A DNA stretch of 36,830 bases. It comes from a virus. Position numbers and translations under genes: made by a program. Location: the IMG/VR virus record IMGVR_UViG_3300047564_001210, positions 1-36,830 of that record, one strand, 5' to 3'. Positions 1 to 7,659 of the stretch are shown here, piece after piece (the stretch's first letter is position 1; the number at the start of each line of letters is the position of its first letter). The notes beneath the pieces are model-generated. The model did no database searches. It had not been told where the DNA came from and saw only the letters and a program-made list of their open reading frames with translations.

Positions 1-183
1 CTGTTTTTCAGTGTCAGGGCTCATAAAAATTTAGGATCGATAGTTCATTTTATTAAACATGATATTTGGTATTTTGATTGCGCTTCGCCGGAAGCCCAAA
101 AATTAAACATTTTTTATGTTGATAGTATTGATGCACACACTATCAAAAATGCCATTAACATTGAAACTATAGAAAATATTTGA
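1..183 (+). CDS. C-terminal end of an unrecognised protein (partial)
   Basis: The frame is open from the first base and gives 60 residues ending at a TGA, so the start lies outside the window. The visible piece is rich in Ile, Phe and His and contains WYFDC. I do not recognise a family. Its stop overlaps the -35 box of the next gene's promoter. It could be a chance open frame, but its AT-rich codon use resembles the following genes. Confidence 0.45.
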   Translation: MFFSVRAHKNLGSIVHFIKHDIWYFDCASPEAQKLNIFYVDSIDAHTIKNAINIETIENI

Positions 184-208
184 CTTTCTTCAATTATTCG
201 TTTACAAT
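180..208 (+). promoter_or_regulatory. sigma70-type promoter of the gene at 215, apparently leaderless
   Basis: TTGACT (180-185), 17 bp, TACAAT (203-208). The ATG at 215 is seven bases after the -10 box, which is where transcription should start, and there is no Shine-Dalgarno sequence between them. Confidence 0.6.
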
Positions 209-214
209 ATTAAA

Positions 215-1387
215 ATGAATATTGAAGATTATTTGATGTTATTTTCTGCTCATATAAAACCGAGCAGCCACGATCATAATATTTGTTATAGCTTAGGTTA
301 TCAAGTTATGATGGGTAAGGCTTTGACTGAAAAACAATCAATCATTGCAGTCAGACTTGTCAAGAAATATCAAAATCAATTTTTAAAATTAGGGTATTCA
401 GATGTTCTTTCGGATATTGAATCTCCCAAATTCAAATATCCTTTTAGATATGTGGACAATCAAAAGTCCGTTTCAATTTCTAAAGAATCTATTGTTGTTA
501 AATTTCCGTTTGACCAAGACATTGTAAATCAAATTAGAGAATTAACTGTAAAATCTAGTTTTATAAAACCACAGTGGAACGCCGAAGAAAAATATTGGGG
601 GTTAGATCTCAATGAAGAAAGTTTGAAGTTTGTTAGATTAGAATTAGTAAAAAAAGGATTTCAAATATCCGACGAAGTGAATGATCTCTTGTCTCAATTT
701 GATGAGATAGAAAATAATTTAGAAAATCATATTCCTATGATAGTTAAAGAAAGTAATTATTATAAGGTTATAAATTGCAACAATACGATTGAAGATCAAA
801 ATCTGGAAACTGTTCTGATGCATTCTTTAAAATGCGGTGTTAATACTTACGATGAAGAAGTCCTAACTGATATTAAGAATCTAGTAACAATAGATCCTAT
901 GATGGCTGTTTTCCAAAATACTGATTGTAACAACTTTCATGTTAACAGTCGAAAATTTTCTAAAGAAGATATTATAACTTTTTTAATAAAAACAGAATTA
1001 AATGTTGCATTCTTTTTTGATGATTCCTGTGACGAAGAGCATTTCTATTCTTGGGTCTCAGAATTTAAAAAGATAGATGATTTATCTAATAAAATTGGCG
1101 CATATTTTAGAAAAAATAATTCATTAGATGATTCAGCGAAGACATTTAATAGTATTATTAAAGAAAACAAATTAAACAAAGAAGCCAATGATCCCAATGT
1201 TGAATGGTTCCTTTTAAGTTCTAAATTTCCAAAAAGTCTAGTTAAACACAATAAAAAGCCAGACATATGTGTTTTTATTAATAAATTGATATCAACCCAT
1301 TATACAGTTATGTCTTGCTTCAAAAATTGTACTATAAACTTTGTTTATACTGATCAATCTTTCGGAGAAAAAATTGTCGAATTGTAA
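215..1387 (+). CDS. Uncharacterised protein with a HARP-like segment, upstream of UvsW
   Basis: This 390-residue acidic, Lys-rich protein is read just before and overlapping uvsW. Around residues 30-60 it has the pattern GKALTEKQ, and residues 88-150 read like the HARP module of SNF2-type annealing helicases (a strand ending in VVKFPF, then a WNAEEKYW turn and a helix). No helicase motor motifs are present. A role alongside the UvsW helicase is inference from position and this weak resemblance. The start is the ATG right after a sigma70-like promoter; no ribosome site is seen. Confidence 0.8.
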   Translation: MNIEDYLMLFSAHIKPSSHDHNICYSLGYQVMMGKALTEKQSIIAVRLVKKYQNQFLKLGYSDVLSDIESPKFKYPFRYVDNQKSVSISKESIVVKFPFDQDIVNQIRELTVKSSFIKPQWNAEEKYWGLDLNEESLKFVRLELVKKGFQISDEVNDLLSQFDEIENNLENHIPMIVKESNYYKVINCNNTIEDQNLETVLMHSLKCGVNTYDEEVLTDIKNLVTIDPMMAVFQNTDCNNFHVNSRKFSKEDIITFLIKTELNVAFFFDDSCDEEHFYSWVSEFKKIDDLSNKIGAYFRKNNSLDDSAKTFNSIIKENKLNKEANDPNVEWFLLSSKFPKSLVKHNKKPDICVFINKLISTHYTVMSCFKNCTINFVYTDQSFGEKIVEL

Positions 1388-2831
1388 AATAATTTTGAAA
1401 GACGAAGTCAATGTTAAAATAGAGAATCTTGATTTAGATACTAGAAAAAAACTAGTTTCTAAATTCAAATATGAATTGCCCTATGCAAGACATATGCCTG
1501 CATTTAAATTAGGTAGGTGGGATGGAACTGTTAGTTTTTTTGGTCTCGGTGGCACCACATACCTTAGTATGCTAGATAGAGTGCTACCTATTTTAGAGAG
1601 TGAAGGCTATGATATTCAGTTAGAAGATTTACGAATACATAATGCTTTAGAGTTTGATAAGGTAGATGAAAATTACTGGGCAGATCAAGGAAAAACATGG
1701 CCAAAAGGCCATCCTAAAGAAGGTCAACCAATTATACTCAGGGATTATCAACCAGACGCAATCAATAGATTTTTAGAAAATCCACAGAGTATACAAGAAC
1801 TTGCTACAGGTGCAGGTAAGACTATTATGACAGCTACATTAAGTCATCTCTGTGAAAAATATGGAAGAACTATGGTCATAGTTCCAAATAAAAGTCTTGT
1901 AGAACAAACCGAAGAAGATTATGTTAATGTAGGCCTAGACGTTGGTGTTTATTACGGTGACAGAAAAGATTTGAATAAGACGCACACTATTTGTACTTGG
2001 CAAAGTTTGAATATTTTAGAAAAAACAGGCAAGTCTAATGATGATGCTATGAAACTAATAGAATTTATTGACGGAGTCAGTTGTATTATAGTAGATGAAG
2101 TACACATGGCTAAGGCAGATGTTTTAAAGAATTTGTTAACAGGTGCATTTGCACATTGCCCTATACGTTGGGGATTGACTGGAACTATACCAAAAGCTGA
2201 TTATGAATTTGAGGGCATAAAAGCAAGTTTGGGTCCAGTAGTCGGACAACTGGCAGCACATGAACTGCAAGAAGCAGGGCATTTAGCAAATTGTCATGTT
2301 AATATTATACAGACACAAGAATGGAAAGAATTTGGAAATTATGCTGAAGAATTAAAATATCTTGTAACTGATTCTGATAGAATGACCTATATTACTAGTA
2401 TTGTGAAGACAATTTCTGAATCTGGGAACACATTAGTTCTAGTAGATAGAATTGAATCAGGAAACTTTTTAAATTCTAAAATTGATGACTGCGTGTTCAT
2501 CAATGGAAGCGTAAAAACCAAAGACAGGAAAGAAGAATATGACGAAGTTAAAACGAGTGATAACAAGATTATTGTGGCGACTTATGGTGTGGCCGCTGTG
2601 GGTATTAATATCCCTAGGATTTTTAATCTGGTTCTTTTGGAACCCGGAAAGAGCTTTGTTAGGGTTATACAAAGTATTGGACGAGGCATTAGGAAAGCAG
2701 AAGACAAAGACTTCGTACAAATCTGGGACTTAACAGCCAGCACGAAATATGCTAAGAGACATTTGACCGAACGTAAAAAGTTTTATAAAGAGGCCAAATA
2801 TCCATTTACAATTGACAAGGTGAAATATTAA
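1374..2831 (+). CDS. uvsW: UvsW-like superfamily 2 DNA helicase
   Basis: UvsW unwinds branched DNA and R-loops and anneals strands during T4 recombination-dependent replication. The 485-residue product has the N-terminal substrate-binding domain ending in GRWDG (T4: GNWDG), the Walker A motif GAGKT near residue 147, a DEVH box, the motif LTGTIP, and a C-terminal helicase half with QSIGRGIRK. I start it at TTG 1374: GGAG lies six bases upstream and the length to GRWDG then matches T4 UvsW. An upstream TTG at 1341 has no ribosome site. It overlaps the preceding gene by 14 bases. Confidence 0.93.
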   Translation: MSNCKIILKDEVNVKIENLDLDTRKKLVSKFKYELPYARHMPAFKLGRWDGTVSFFGLGGTTYLSMLDRVLPILESEGYDIQLEDLRIHNALEFDKVDENYWADQGKTWPKGHPKEGQPIILRDYQPDAINRFLENPQSIQELATGAGKTIMTATLSHLCEKYGRTMVIVPNKSLVEQTEEDYVNVGLDVGVYYGDRKDLNKTHTICTWQSLNILEKTGKSNDDAMKLIEFIDGVSCIIVDEVHMAKADVLKNLLTGAFAHCPIRWGLTGTIPKADYEFEGIKASLGPVVGQLAAHELQEAGHLANCHVNIIQTQEWKEFGNYAEELKYLVTDSDRMTYITSIVKTISESGNTLVLVDRIESGNFLNSKIDDCVFINGSVKTKDRKEEYDEVKTSDNKIIVATYGVAAVGINIPRIFNLVLLEPGKSFVRVIQSIGRGIRKAEDKDFVQIWDLTASTKYAKRHLTERKKFYKEAKYPFTIDKVKY

Positions 2832-2832
2832 G

Positions 2833-3339
2833 ATGCAAATATTAACATTAAGAGATGAAGCGTTTAGTCTAAATGACTTACCCGAAGAAGTTGATGAGGA
2901 TTGTAGGTTCGCTGTTTTAGATAACAGCGATCCTCAAAATCCAGACTATTTCTTTCAACCATTGATATTTTTAGAAAGTTTTACAAGCCCAGCCGCAGTC
3001 CTACAGATTGGTCCTTGGCAAATACAAATGCCATTAGATTGGTGTATGATTGTAGGGGATCCTGAATGTTCTGGAGAGTTAGAGGTACTGCCTATCACTA
3101 GTTTAAATGACAGAGGATTTAGTGCTTATACATTTAACCCTTTGAGTAGTTTTAAACCAGAGTTCCATCCAGTAGATATTGTAAATGTATATCAGGATGT
3201 GAAGTGGTATTTTCCAAAGATGAGATTAGGACAATTACTAGCGACTCCATTATATCAAGGTAAAAAACCAGATTGTGCTTATTTTGTAAAAGAAGTGAGC
3301 AGACAAAGTGAAATTTTAGATTTTTCTAAATGTTGGTGA
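2833..3339 (+). CDS. Conserved phage hypothetical protein downstream of uvsW
   Basis: 168 residues, acidic, no membrane segment and no motif with a known function. It resembles, from memory, a conserved hypothetical protein of T4-like cyanophages that contains a MPLDW motif followed by LTSLNDRGF; here these read MPLDWCMIV and ITSLNDRGF. It begins one base after the uvsW stop and is followed closely by the next gene, so it belongs to the replication operon. Function unknown. Confidence 0.85.
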   Translation: MQILTLRDEAFSLNDLPEEVDEDCRFAVLDNSDPQNPDYFFQPLIFLESFTSPAAVLQIGPWQIQMPLDWCMIVGDPECSGELEVLPITSLNDRGFSAYTFNPLSSFKPEFHPVDIVNVYQDVKWYFPKMRLGQLLATPLYQGKKPDCAYFVKEVSRQSEILDFSKCW

Positions 3340-3345
3340 GGACAT

Positions 3346-3612
3346 ATGGGAACTTTAAAACCTGGAGCAACATATATCTATGAAAAGGCTGACGGCATAA
3401 CTTATGCTAGAGAATTTGGTGCAGAGCCGTCCGAAAGAAGAATAATTGGTTGGGATAGTAGAACCAGTGACGGTAGATCACTGCACGATCATATAATGGA
3501 AGATAAGATGTGGGGAGAAATGCGTCGTATGGCTAAAACCAATCCTGCTTTACAACATGCCCTAGATCAGTGTATAATAATTTATAATTTGAGTAAAGAC
3601 CATGGCACTTGA
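3346..3612 (+). CDS. Conserved small phage protein
   Basis: 88 residues beginning MGTLKPGATYIYE, with GITYAREFGA and a C-terminal helix. A GAGG ribosome site sits five bases before the ATG. The end overlaps the next gene by 11 bases, suggesting translational coupling. Similar short proteins occur in environmental T4-like phages; I know of no assigned function. Confidence 0.8.
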   Translation: MGTLKPGATYIYEKADGITYAREFGAEPSERRIIGWDSRTSDGRSLHDHIMEDKMWGEMRRMAKTNPALQHALDQCIIIYNLSKDHGT

Positions 3613-4057
3613 TATTAAACGAGAATTGTCAGCAGTAGATCTTCGGGATAAAAATTTTTATAGCAATCTTACTGAGGAAGAACAAAAAGAATTTAATCCT
3701 TATATATTAATGAGATTTGTCAGCAATGTAGATGGCAACGCTGATTTGCAAGAATGGTTCGTGCTAATGACTAATGAACTAATCAATAAAAATCATTGGC
3801 AGTTTAGTAAAAATCATAAAGGCTTACTTTGGAAATTATATTCAGGAGTTGGTGCAGGATTTAAAGTATACCACTCTTATCTTGCAGCCGGTAAAGCTGA
3901 AAAAGCAAATAAAATTGAAAAATTGATAGCAGAACTCAATCCTACAATGAAAATGAGTGATGTAAAACTATTAACAAGCCTAATGGATAAAAATGACATC
4001 GAAGATCTTTTTAACAAGCTGGGGTACGACAAAAAGCAAAGAAAAGCGTATGAGTAA
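3602..4057 (+). CDS. gp62-like clamp-loader small subunit
   Basis: In T4, gp62 with gp44 loads the gp45 sliding clamp onto DNA. This 151-residue protein has the family's layout: a short acidic N terminus, a FNPYILMRFVS block (cyanophage gp62 has a similar PFIINRSLS block) followed by NE, a middle helical region and a Lys-rich end. The match is by pattern only and sequence identity is low. Its stop overlaps the next start in ATGAGTAA. gp44 and gp45 are not in this window. Confidence 0.6.
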   Translation: MALDIKRELSAVDLRDKNFYSNLTEEEQKEFNPYILMRFVSNVDGNADLQEWFVLMTNELINKNHWQFSKNHKGLLWKLYSGVGAGFKVYHSYLAAGKAEKANKIEKLIAELNPTMKMSDVKLLTSLMDKNDIEDLFNKLGYDKKQRKAYE

Positions 4058-4730
4058 CTATGAGTGCGTACATTGTGGCAGAACATATTCTAAAGAAAGT
4101 ACTTTAGTTGCCCATATGTGCGAACAAAAAAGACGTGCTCTACAAAAAGATGAAAAAAGAGTGCAAGCAGGATACATGGCATATAATAGGTTCTACAGAC
4201 TTACACAAAATGCTAAAAAAGACAAAACATATGATGAATTTTGTAAAAGCCCATACTACAACGCATTTGTAAAATTTGGTAGCTTTATTAATAATATCAA
4301 TCCATTATATCCAGATAAGTTTATCGACTTTGTCATTAAATCTGGGGTGAAGTTGGATCATTGGTGTCGAGATGAATTATATGACACATATCTTTCAGAA
4401 ATGATTAAAGTCGAACCAGCAGATGCCGCCATACAAAGAACTCTCAATACTATGATGGAATGGGCAGAAGAGCAAAGTGCAAATTTTGCTCATTACTTCG
4501 ATTATGTAAATTTAAACCGAGCAGTATATCATATTTCGAATGGAATGATAAGTCCTTGGATATTGCTTAATACTGATTCTGGTAAGTCATTATTATCAAA
4601 ATTAAATGATGAACAATTAACAATAATTGGCGACAAAGTTGATCCTCTATATTGGGTTAAGAGATTTAAAACTTATCCTAGTGAAATTGTGTTAGTTAAA
4701 GAAATATGTAAAGAAATTGGATTAAAATAA
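4050..4730 (+). CDS. Zinc-finger protein of unknown function
   Basis: 226 residues from the ATG at 4050, chosen because MSNYECVHCG begins a clean zinc finger and the start overlaps the gp62-like stop by eight bases. Cys6 and Cys9, then His22 and Cys24 form a C2HC-type finger. The rest is helical, with acidic and aromatic residues and no recognised domain. Its place between clamp-loader-like and polymerase-like genes suggests a role in replication or transcription, which is inference. Confidence 0.8.
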   Translation: MSNYECVHCGRTYSKESTLVAHMCEQKRRALQKDEKRVQAGYMAYNRFYRLTQNAKKDKTYDEFCKSPYYNAFVKFGSFINNINPLYPDKFIDFVIKSGVKLDHWCRDELYDTYLSEMIKVEPADAAIQRTLNTMMEWAEEQSANFAHYFDYVNLNRAVYHISNGMISPWILLNTDSGKSLLSKLNDEQLTIIGDKVDPLYWVKRFKTYPSEIVLVKEICKEIGLK

Positions 4731-5308
4731 TGCCTGACATAGACATTGATTTTTATGACAGAGAATCTGCTTTAAAAATTATAAAGCATATTCCTGCTTC
4801 TAGATATGAAAATAATGAATTAAAGAAGCATAATACTGGCATATATCTTCATCAAATTCCTGTAGATAAAATTAATAATATGTCAAGTATTGATTATGAC
4901 GTTGCAGAAGATCGTGGATATTTTAAAATAGATTTTTTAAATGTAAGTCTTTATAAAGATATAAAGAATGAAGAACACTTGCAACAACTAATGAATCAGG
5001 AGCCGTTATGGGATCTATTGGAACAAGAAGAATTCAGCAAAATGTTGTTTCACGTCGGAGGTCACGGGTCTATCTTAAAAATGATGAAGCCCCAGAATGT
5101 AGAACAGTTAGCAGCAGTATTGGCTATGATACGCCCTGCGAAGAGGAATTTGATTGGACTACCATGGGATACGGTGATGACACAAGTGTGGATACGCCCT
5201 GAAAACGACGATTACTTTTTTAAGAAAAGTCATGCAATAGCATACGCAGTCGCAGTAGTAGTTCAAATGAATTTAATATGTGAAAAAATTAGTTACGGAT
5301 TTTCTTAA
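4730..5308 (+). CDS. Miniature DNA polymerase III alpha (DnaE)-like palm protein
   Basis: 192 residues that line up in order with core pieces of bacterial DnaE. PDIDIDF at residues 2-8 matches the PDFDVDF signature carrying two catalytic aspartates. HNTGIYL (34-40) matches KHAGGVVI. KIDFL (66-70) matches KFDFLGL, which carries the third aspartate. IRPAKRN (134-140) matches FRPGPLQ, and KKSHAIAYA (165-173) matches NKSHSAAYA. The PHP exonuclease, fingers and clamp-binding parts are missing; full DnaE has over 1100 residues. The start overlaps the previous stop as TAATG. Whether it polymerises DNA is unknown; it could be an accessory or decoy protein. Confidence 0.75.
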   Translation: MPDIDIDFYDRESALKIIKHIPASRYENNELKKHNTGIYLHQIPVDKINNMSSIDYDVAEDRGYFKIDFLNVSLYKDIKNEEHLQQLMNQEPLWDLLEQEEFSKMLFHVGGHGSILKMMKPQNVEQLAAVLAMIRPAKRNLIGLPWDTVMTQVWIRPENDDYFFKKSHAIAYAVAVVVQMNLICEKISYGFS

Positions 5309-5678
5309 CAGCTCTTACTAACTGAATACTTTTTCTTTTAACCCGTTTCTCGGCTATCTCATTTAGATTTACTATAGGGCCAAAAACATGCTCAACATCT
5401 TTACTATTCAAAGTTTTTATGTACTTTTTGTAGTCTATGAGCTCGCCTTTGAGGAATATGTTGATTGGGATTTTTCTGTTACTTTCCCACCACCATTGTT
5501 CCCCTAAATCTAGGAAATTTTGACGAAGAGCGTTGTCCACTATGGCTGCAAGGTCATAGATGCTTGTAACGCTTTCATTTTGATTGATTATGATCCCTAC
5601 GATTTCAATATCATTGCATCGTATGCAGGTCAGAAACGGAAATGTTGTTTTTAATAATTCGTTGACTTGTTTCACCAT
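5289..5678 (-). CDS. Uncharacterised protein on the opposite strand of the replication block
   Basis: 129 residues with IPINIFLKGE and a basic C terminus (about one third Lys/Arg in the last 25 residues). It is the only minus-strand gene among the replication genes. It is convergent with the DnaE-like gene (20-base overlap) and divergent from the gene at 5700, with only 21 bases between the two starts. I do not recognise it. Confidence 0.7.
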   Translation of the reverse strand: MVKQVNELLKTTFPFLTCIRCNDIEIVGIIINQNESVTSIYDLAAIVDNALRQNFLDLGEQWWWESNRKIPINIFLKGELIDYKKYIKTLNSKDVEHVFGPIVNLNEIAEKRVKRKSIQLVRAVKKIRN

Positions 5679-5686
5679 TGTTTATC

Positions 5687-5694
5687 GATAAATA
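5687..5694 (+). promoter_or_regulatory. T4-late-type promoter box of the gene at 5700
   Basis: GATAAATA five bases before the ATG at 5700. By the T4 rule transcription would start at the A of that ATG. The box overlaps the 12-bp palindrome TTTATCGATAAA (5681-5692). Confidence 0.6.
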
Positions 5695-5699
5695 TTAGT

Positions 5700-6476
5700 A
5701 TGTTGAATTTACCAGTCTATTTATATACACCAGCCATCCGAGTTTTCGTAGATTTGGAAAATTCTACCAGGAGAGGGGTAGAGCAAATGTACCATGGATA
5801 TGCAACCATAGCAAAGGGGTTGAAAAATACCTTAAAATTTGTATTTTTAAACGGAGATCAAAGGCCTATAGATGTTAGTTCTAAAACCTTTGTTTTTAAA
5901 GTATTTGATAGATATACAAATAATGAAGTTTTAGAAGAGAGTTTAACCATTATTGATGACGGCACTAACTATAATGTTCGTGGCCTAGCGTCTGTGACTT
6001 TGAGCGGCATAGATACAAGGAACTTAACTACTGGGTTATATAATTACTCAATTTTAGAAGTAGACGGCGCTCAACTAACCGCATCATATATTGACGGCTC
6101 ATATTCTATGAGTGGTAATTTGGAAATCACTGATGGTGTTGTGCCAAAACGTATTCCCAGTGAACAATTAACATTTACTGAAACTCAAAATCAACTGTTT
6201 ACTGCTGGCCCCATAGCTGCCAACAGAGATGGAAAAGGCAATAATCTTTTACATACATTTCAAATTTATTTTACCAATTTTACCGGATCCTTAGTAATCA
6301 AAGGAACTATGGAGAACGATCCGACATTATCATATGTAAACATACAGACACTTAACTATACCAATCAAAATGGTACGCTATCAATAAACTTAACTGATAT
6401 GCGTAATATCAATTACTTCAAATTTGAATATACTAGAACCTCTGGTTCAATTGACAAAATACTCTTTAGAAGTTAA
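5700..6476 (+). CDS. Putative virion protein with a BppU-like N-terminal domain
   Basis: 258 residues starting MLNLPVYLYTP. The segment from about residue 38 (LKFVFLNGDQRPIDVSSKTF, then FKVFDRYTN, LTIIDDG and GLYNYSI) follows the pattern of the phage baseplate upper protein N-terminal immunoglobulin-like domain. The C-terminal half is beta-rich and ends in a second beta domain. A late-type promoter box directly precedes the ATG, which supports a structural role. The ATG at 5700 is preferred over an upstream TTG at 5667, which would lie inside the divergent gene. Confidence 0.75.
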   Translation: MLNLPVYLYTPAIRVFVDLENSTRRGVEQMYHGYATIAKGLKNTLKFVFLNGDQRPIDVSSKTFVFKVFDRYTNNEVLEESLTIIDDGTNYNVRGLASVTLSGIDTRNLTTGLYNYSILEVDGAQLTASYIDGSYSMSGNLEITDGVVPKRIPSEQLTFTETQNQLFTAGPIAANRDGKGNNLLHTFQIYFTNFTGSLVIKGTMENDPTLSYVNIQTLNYTNQNGTLSINLTDMRNINYFKFEYTRTSGSIDKILFRS

Positions 6477-6479
6477 AAT
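6451..6479 (+). promoter_or_regulatory. sigma70-type promoter of the primase gene, apparently leaderless
   Basis: TTGACA (6451-6456), 17 bp, TAAAAT (6474-6479), then seven bases to the ATG at 6487. It lies at the end of the preceding coding region. No Shine-Dalgarno is visible. Confidence 0.55.
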
Positions 6480-6486
6480 ATAATGT

Positions 6487-7470
6487 ATGAGTCAACTGCA
6501 AATAGAACTGCTTTCCTACCTACCTTTTAAAAGAAAGCAGACTCTTTCTGGATGGTTGAGTTTTGATGCACCTTGCTGTGTACATAATGGTGAAAGCGCA
6601 GATACTAGACAGCGTGGCGGATTTATCAATCATGCCGTAGAAGGATTTAGCTACCATTGTTTCAATTGCGGATTTAAAACTAGTTGGCAATCTGGAAGAC
6701 AGCTATCAATAAAAAATAAAAAATTTTTTAATTGGTTAGGAGTTCCAGATCATAAAATTAATGAGTGGAGCATCGAGGCACTAAAGCTATTAGATAACTC
6801 AGATTCAAAAAAGAAAGAATATAAAGAGTTCTTAGAAAAAGCATTGCCCATAGACAGCATACCATTAAAAGATGCTATATTAGAATATCAAGAAGCTATA
6901 GAATGTTTAGAATATGTACTAAACAGAGGTTTAGATTTAGAAACTATAGACTGGCATTATTGTCCTTTACCAGGATACAAAGATAGAATCATTATACCAT
7001 TTAACCATTCTAAAAAATTAGTAGGGTATACTGCTAGGAAAATAAAATCAGGTTCTCCGAAATATCTAAGTGAGAGTCAAAGTGGGTATGTCTTTAATGT
7101 AGATAATCAGAGCTATAAAAGCAAAGTAGTATTTGTAACTGAAGGACCCTTTGATGCACTGGCAGTAAATGGAGTTGGTATTCTTACTAACATTCCAAAT
7201 GAACAACAAACTGCTATTATCAATAGTTTAGGTAAGACTGTAATAGTAATTCCAGATAGAGACTACCCAGGTATGAGTTTAGTTGAATACGCTATGGAAA
7301 ATGATTGGCTAGTTTCTATACCAAATTGGGAAGAGAGTATTAAAGATGTCAGTGAAGCTGTGGAAAAATATGGTAAGTTATTTGTAATCAAAAATGCCTT
7401 AGACACTGCTACAGATAACAAAATAAAAATAGAATTGTTTATGAAAAAACATCCAAAGGAGGCAGCATGA
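6487..7470 (+). CDS. gp61-like DNA primase
   Basis: T4 gp61 makes RNA primers for lagging-strand synthesis together with gp41 helicase. The 327 residues (T4 gp61: 342) show an N-terminal zinc-binding part (Cys30, Cys31, His33; Cys58 and Cys61 in YHCFNCG), then a TOPRIM domain with VTEGPFDA near residue 217 and DRD near 256. It is followed by the matching helicase gene at 7660. The stop overlaps the next start as ATGA. Confidence 0.92.
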   Translation: MSQLQIELLSYLPFKRKQTLSGWLSFDAPCCVHNGESADTRQRGGFINHAVEGFSYHCFNCGFKTSWQSGRQLSIKNKKFFNWLGVPDHKINEWSIEALKLLDNSDSKKKEYKEFLEKALPIDSIPLKDAILEYQEAIECLEYVLNRGLDLETIDWHYCPLPGYKDRIIIPFNHSKKLVGYTARKIKSGSPKYLSESQSGYVFNVDNQSYKSKVVFVTEGPFDALAVNGVGILTNIPNEQQTAIINSLGKTVIVIPDRDYPGMSLVEYAMENDWLVSIPNWEESIKDVSEAVEKYGKLFVIKNALDTATDNKIKIELFMKKHPKEAA

Positions 7471-7655
7471 AAGAAGTAAGACCTTATACTAGATGGATTG
7501 ATAATCAAGGTAAAAAAATTTTAGTAATTGCGGTAGTAGAATTGGATAAACGTAGATGGGTTTATTTTAGAACGATGATTACTGATGATGAAAGTCATGG
7601 AGAAGAAAGTTGCTATCTAGAAACTTTTATAGAAAGATTTAAAGAAGATATATAA
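7467..7655 (+). CDS. Small hypothetical protein between primase and helicase
   Basis: 62 residues, beta-rich at first (ILVIAVVELDKRRWVYFRT), acidic at the end. It is translationally coupled to the primase (ATGA) and lies four bases before the helicase gene. GGAGG lies eight bases before its ATG. Function unknown; a role at the primosome is only suggested by position. Confidence 0.75.
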   Translation: MKEVRPYTRWIDNQGKKILVIAVVELDKRRWVYFRTMITDDESHGEESCYLETFIERFKEDI

Positions 7656-7659
7656 CAAT

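Noticed and set aside
1341-1373. Upstream TTG start of uvsW
   Set aside because: No ribosome site. TTG 1374 has GGAG and gives the T4-like N-terminal length.
2469-2733. Two short frames inside uvsW
   Set aside because: They lie in other frames of a gene with clear helicase motifs.
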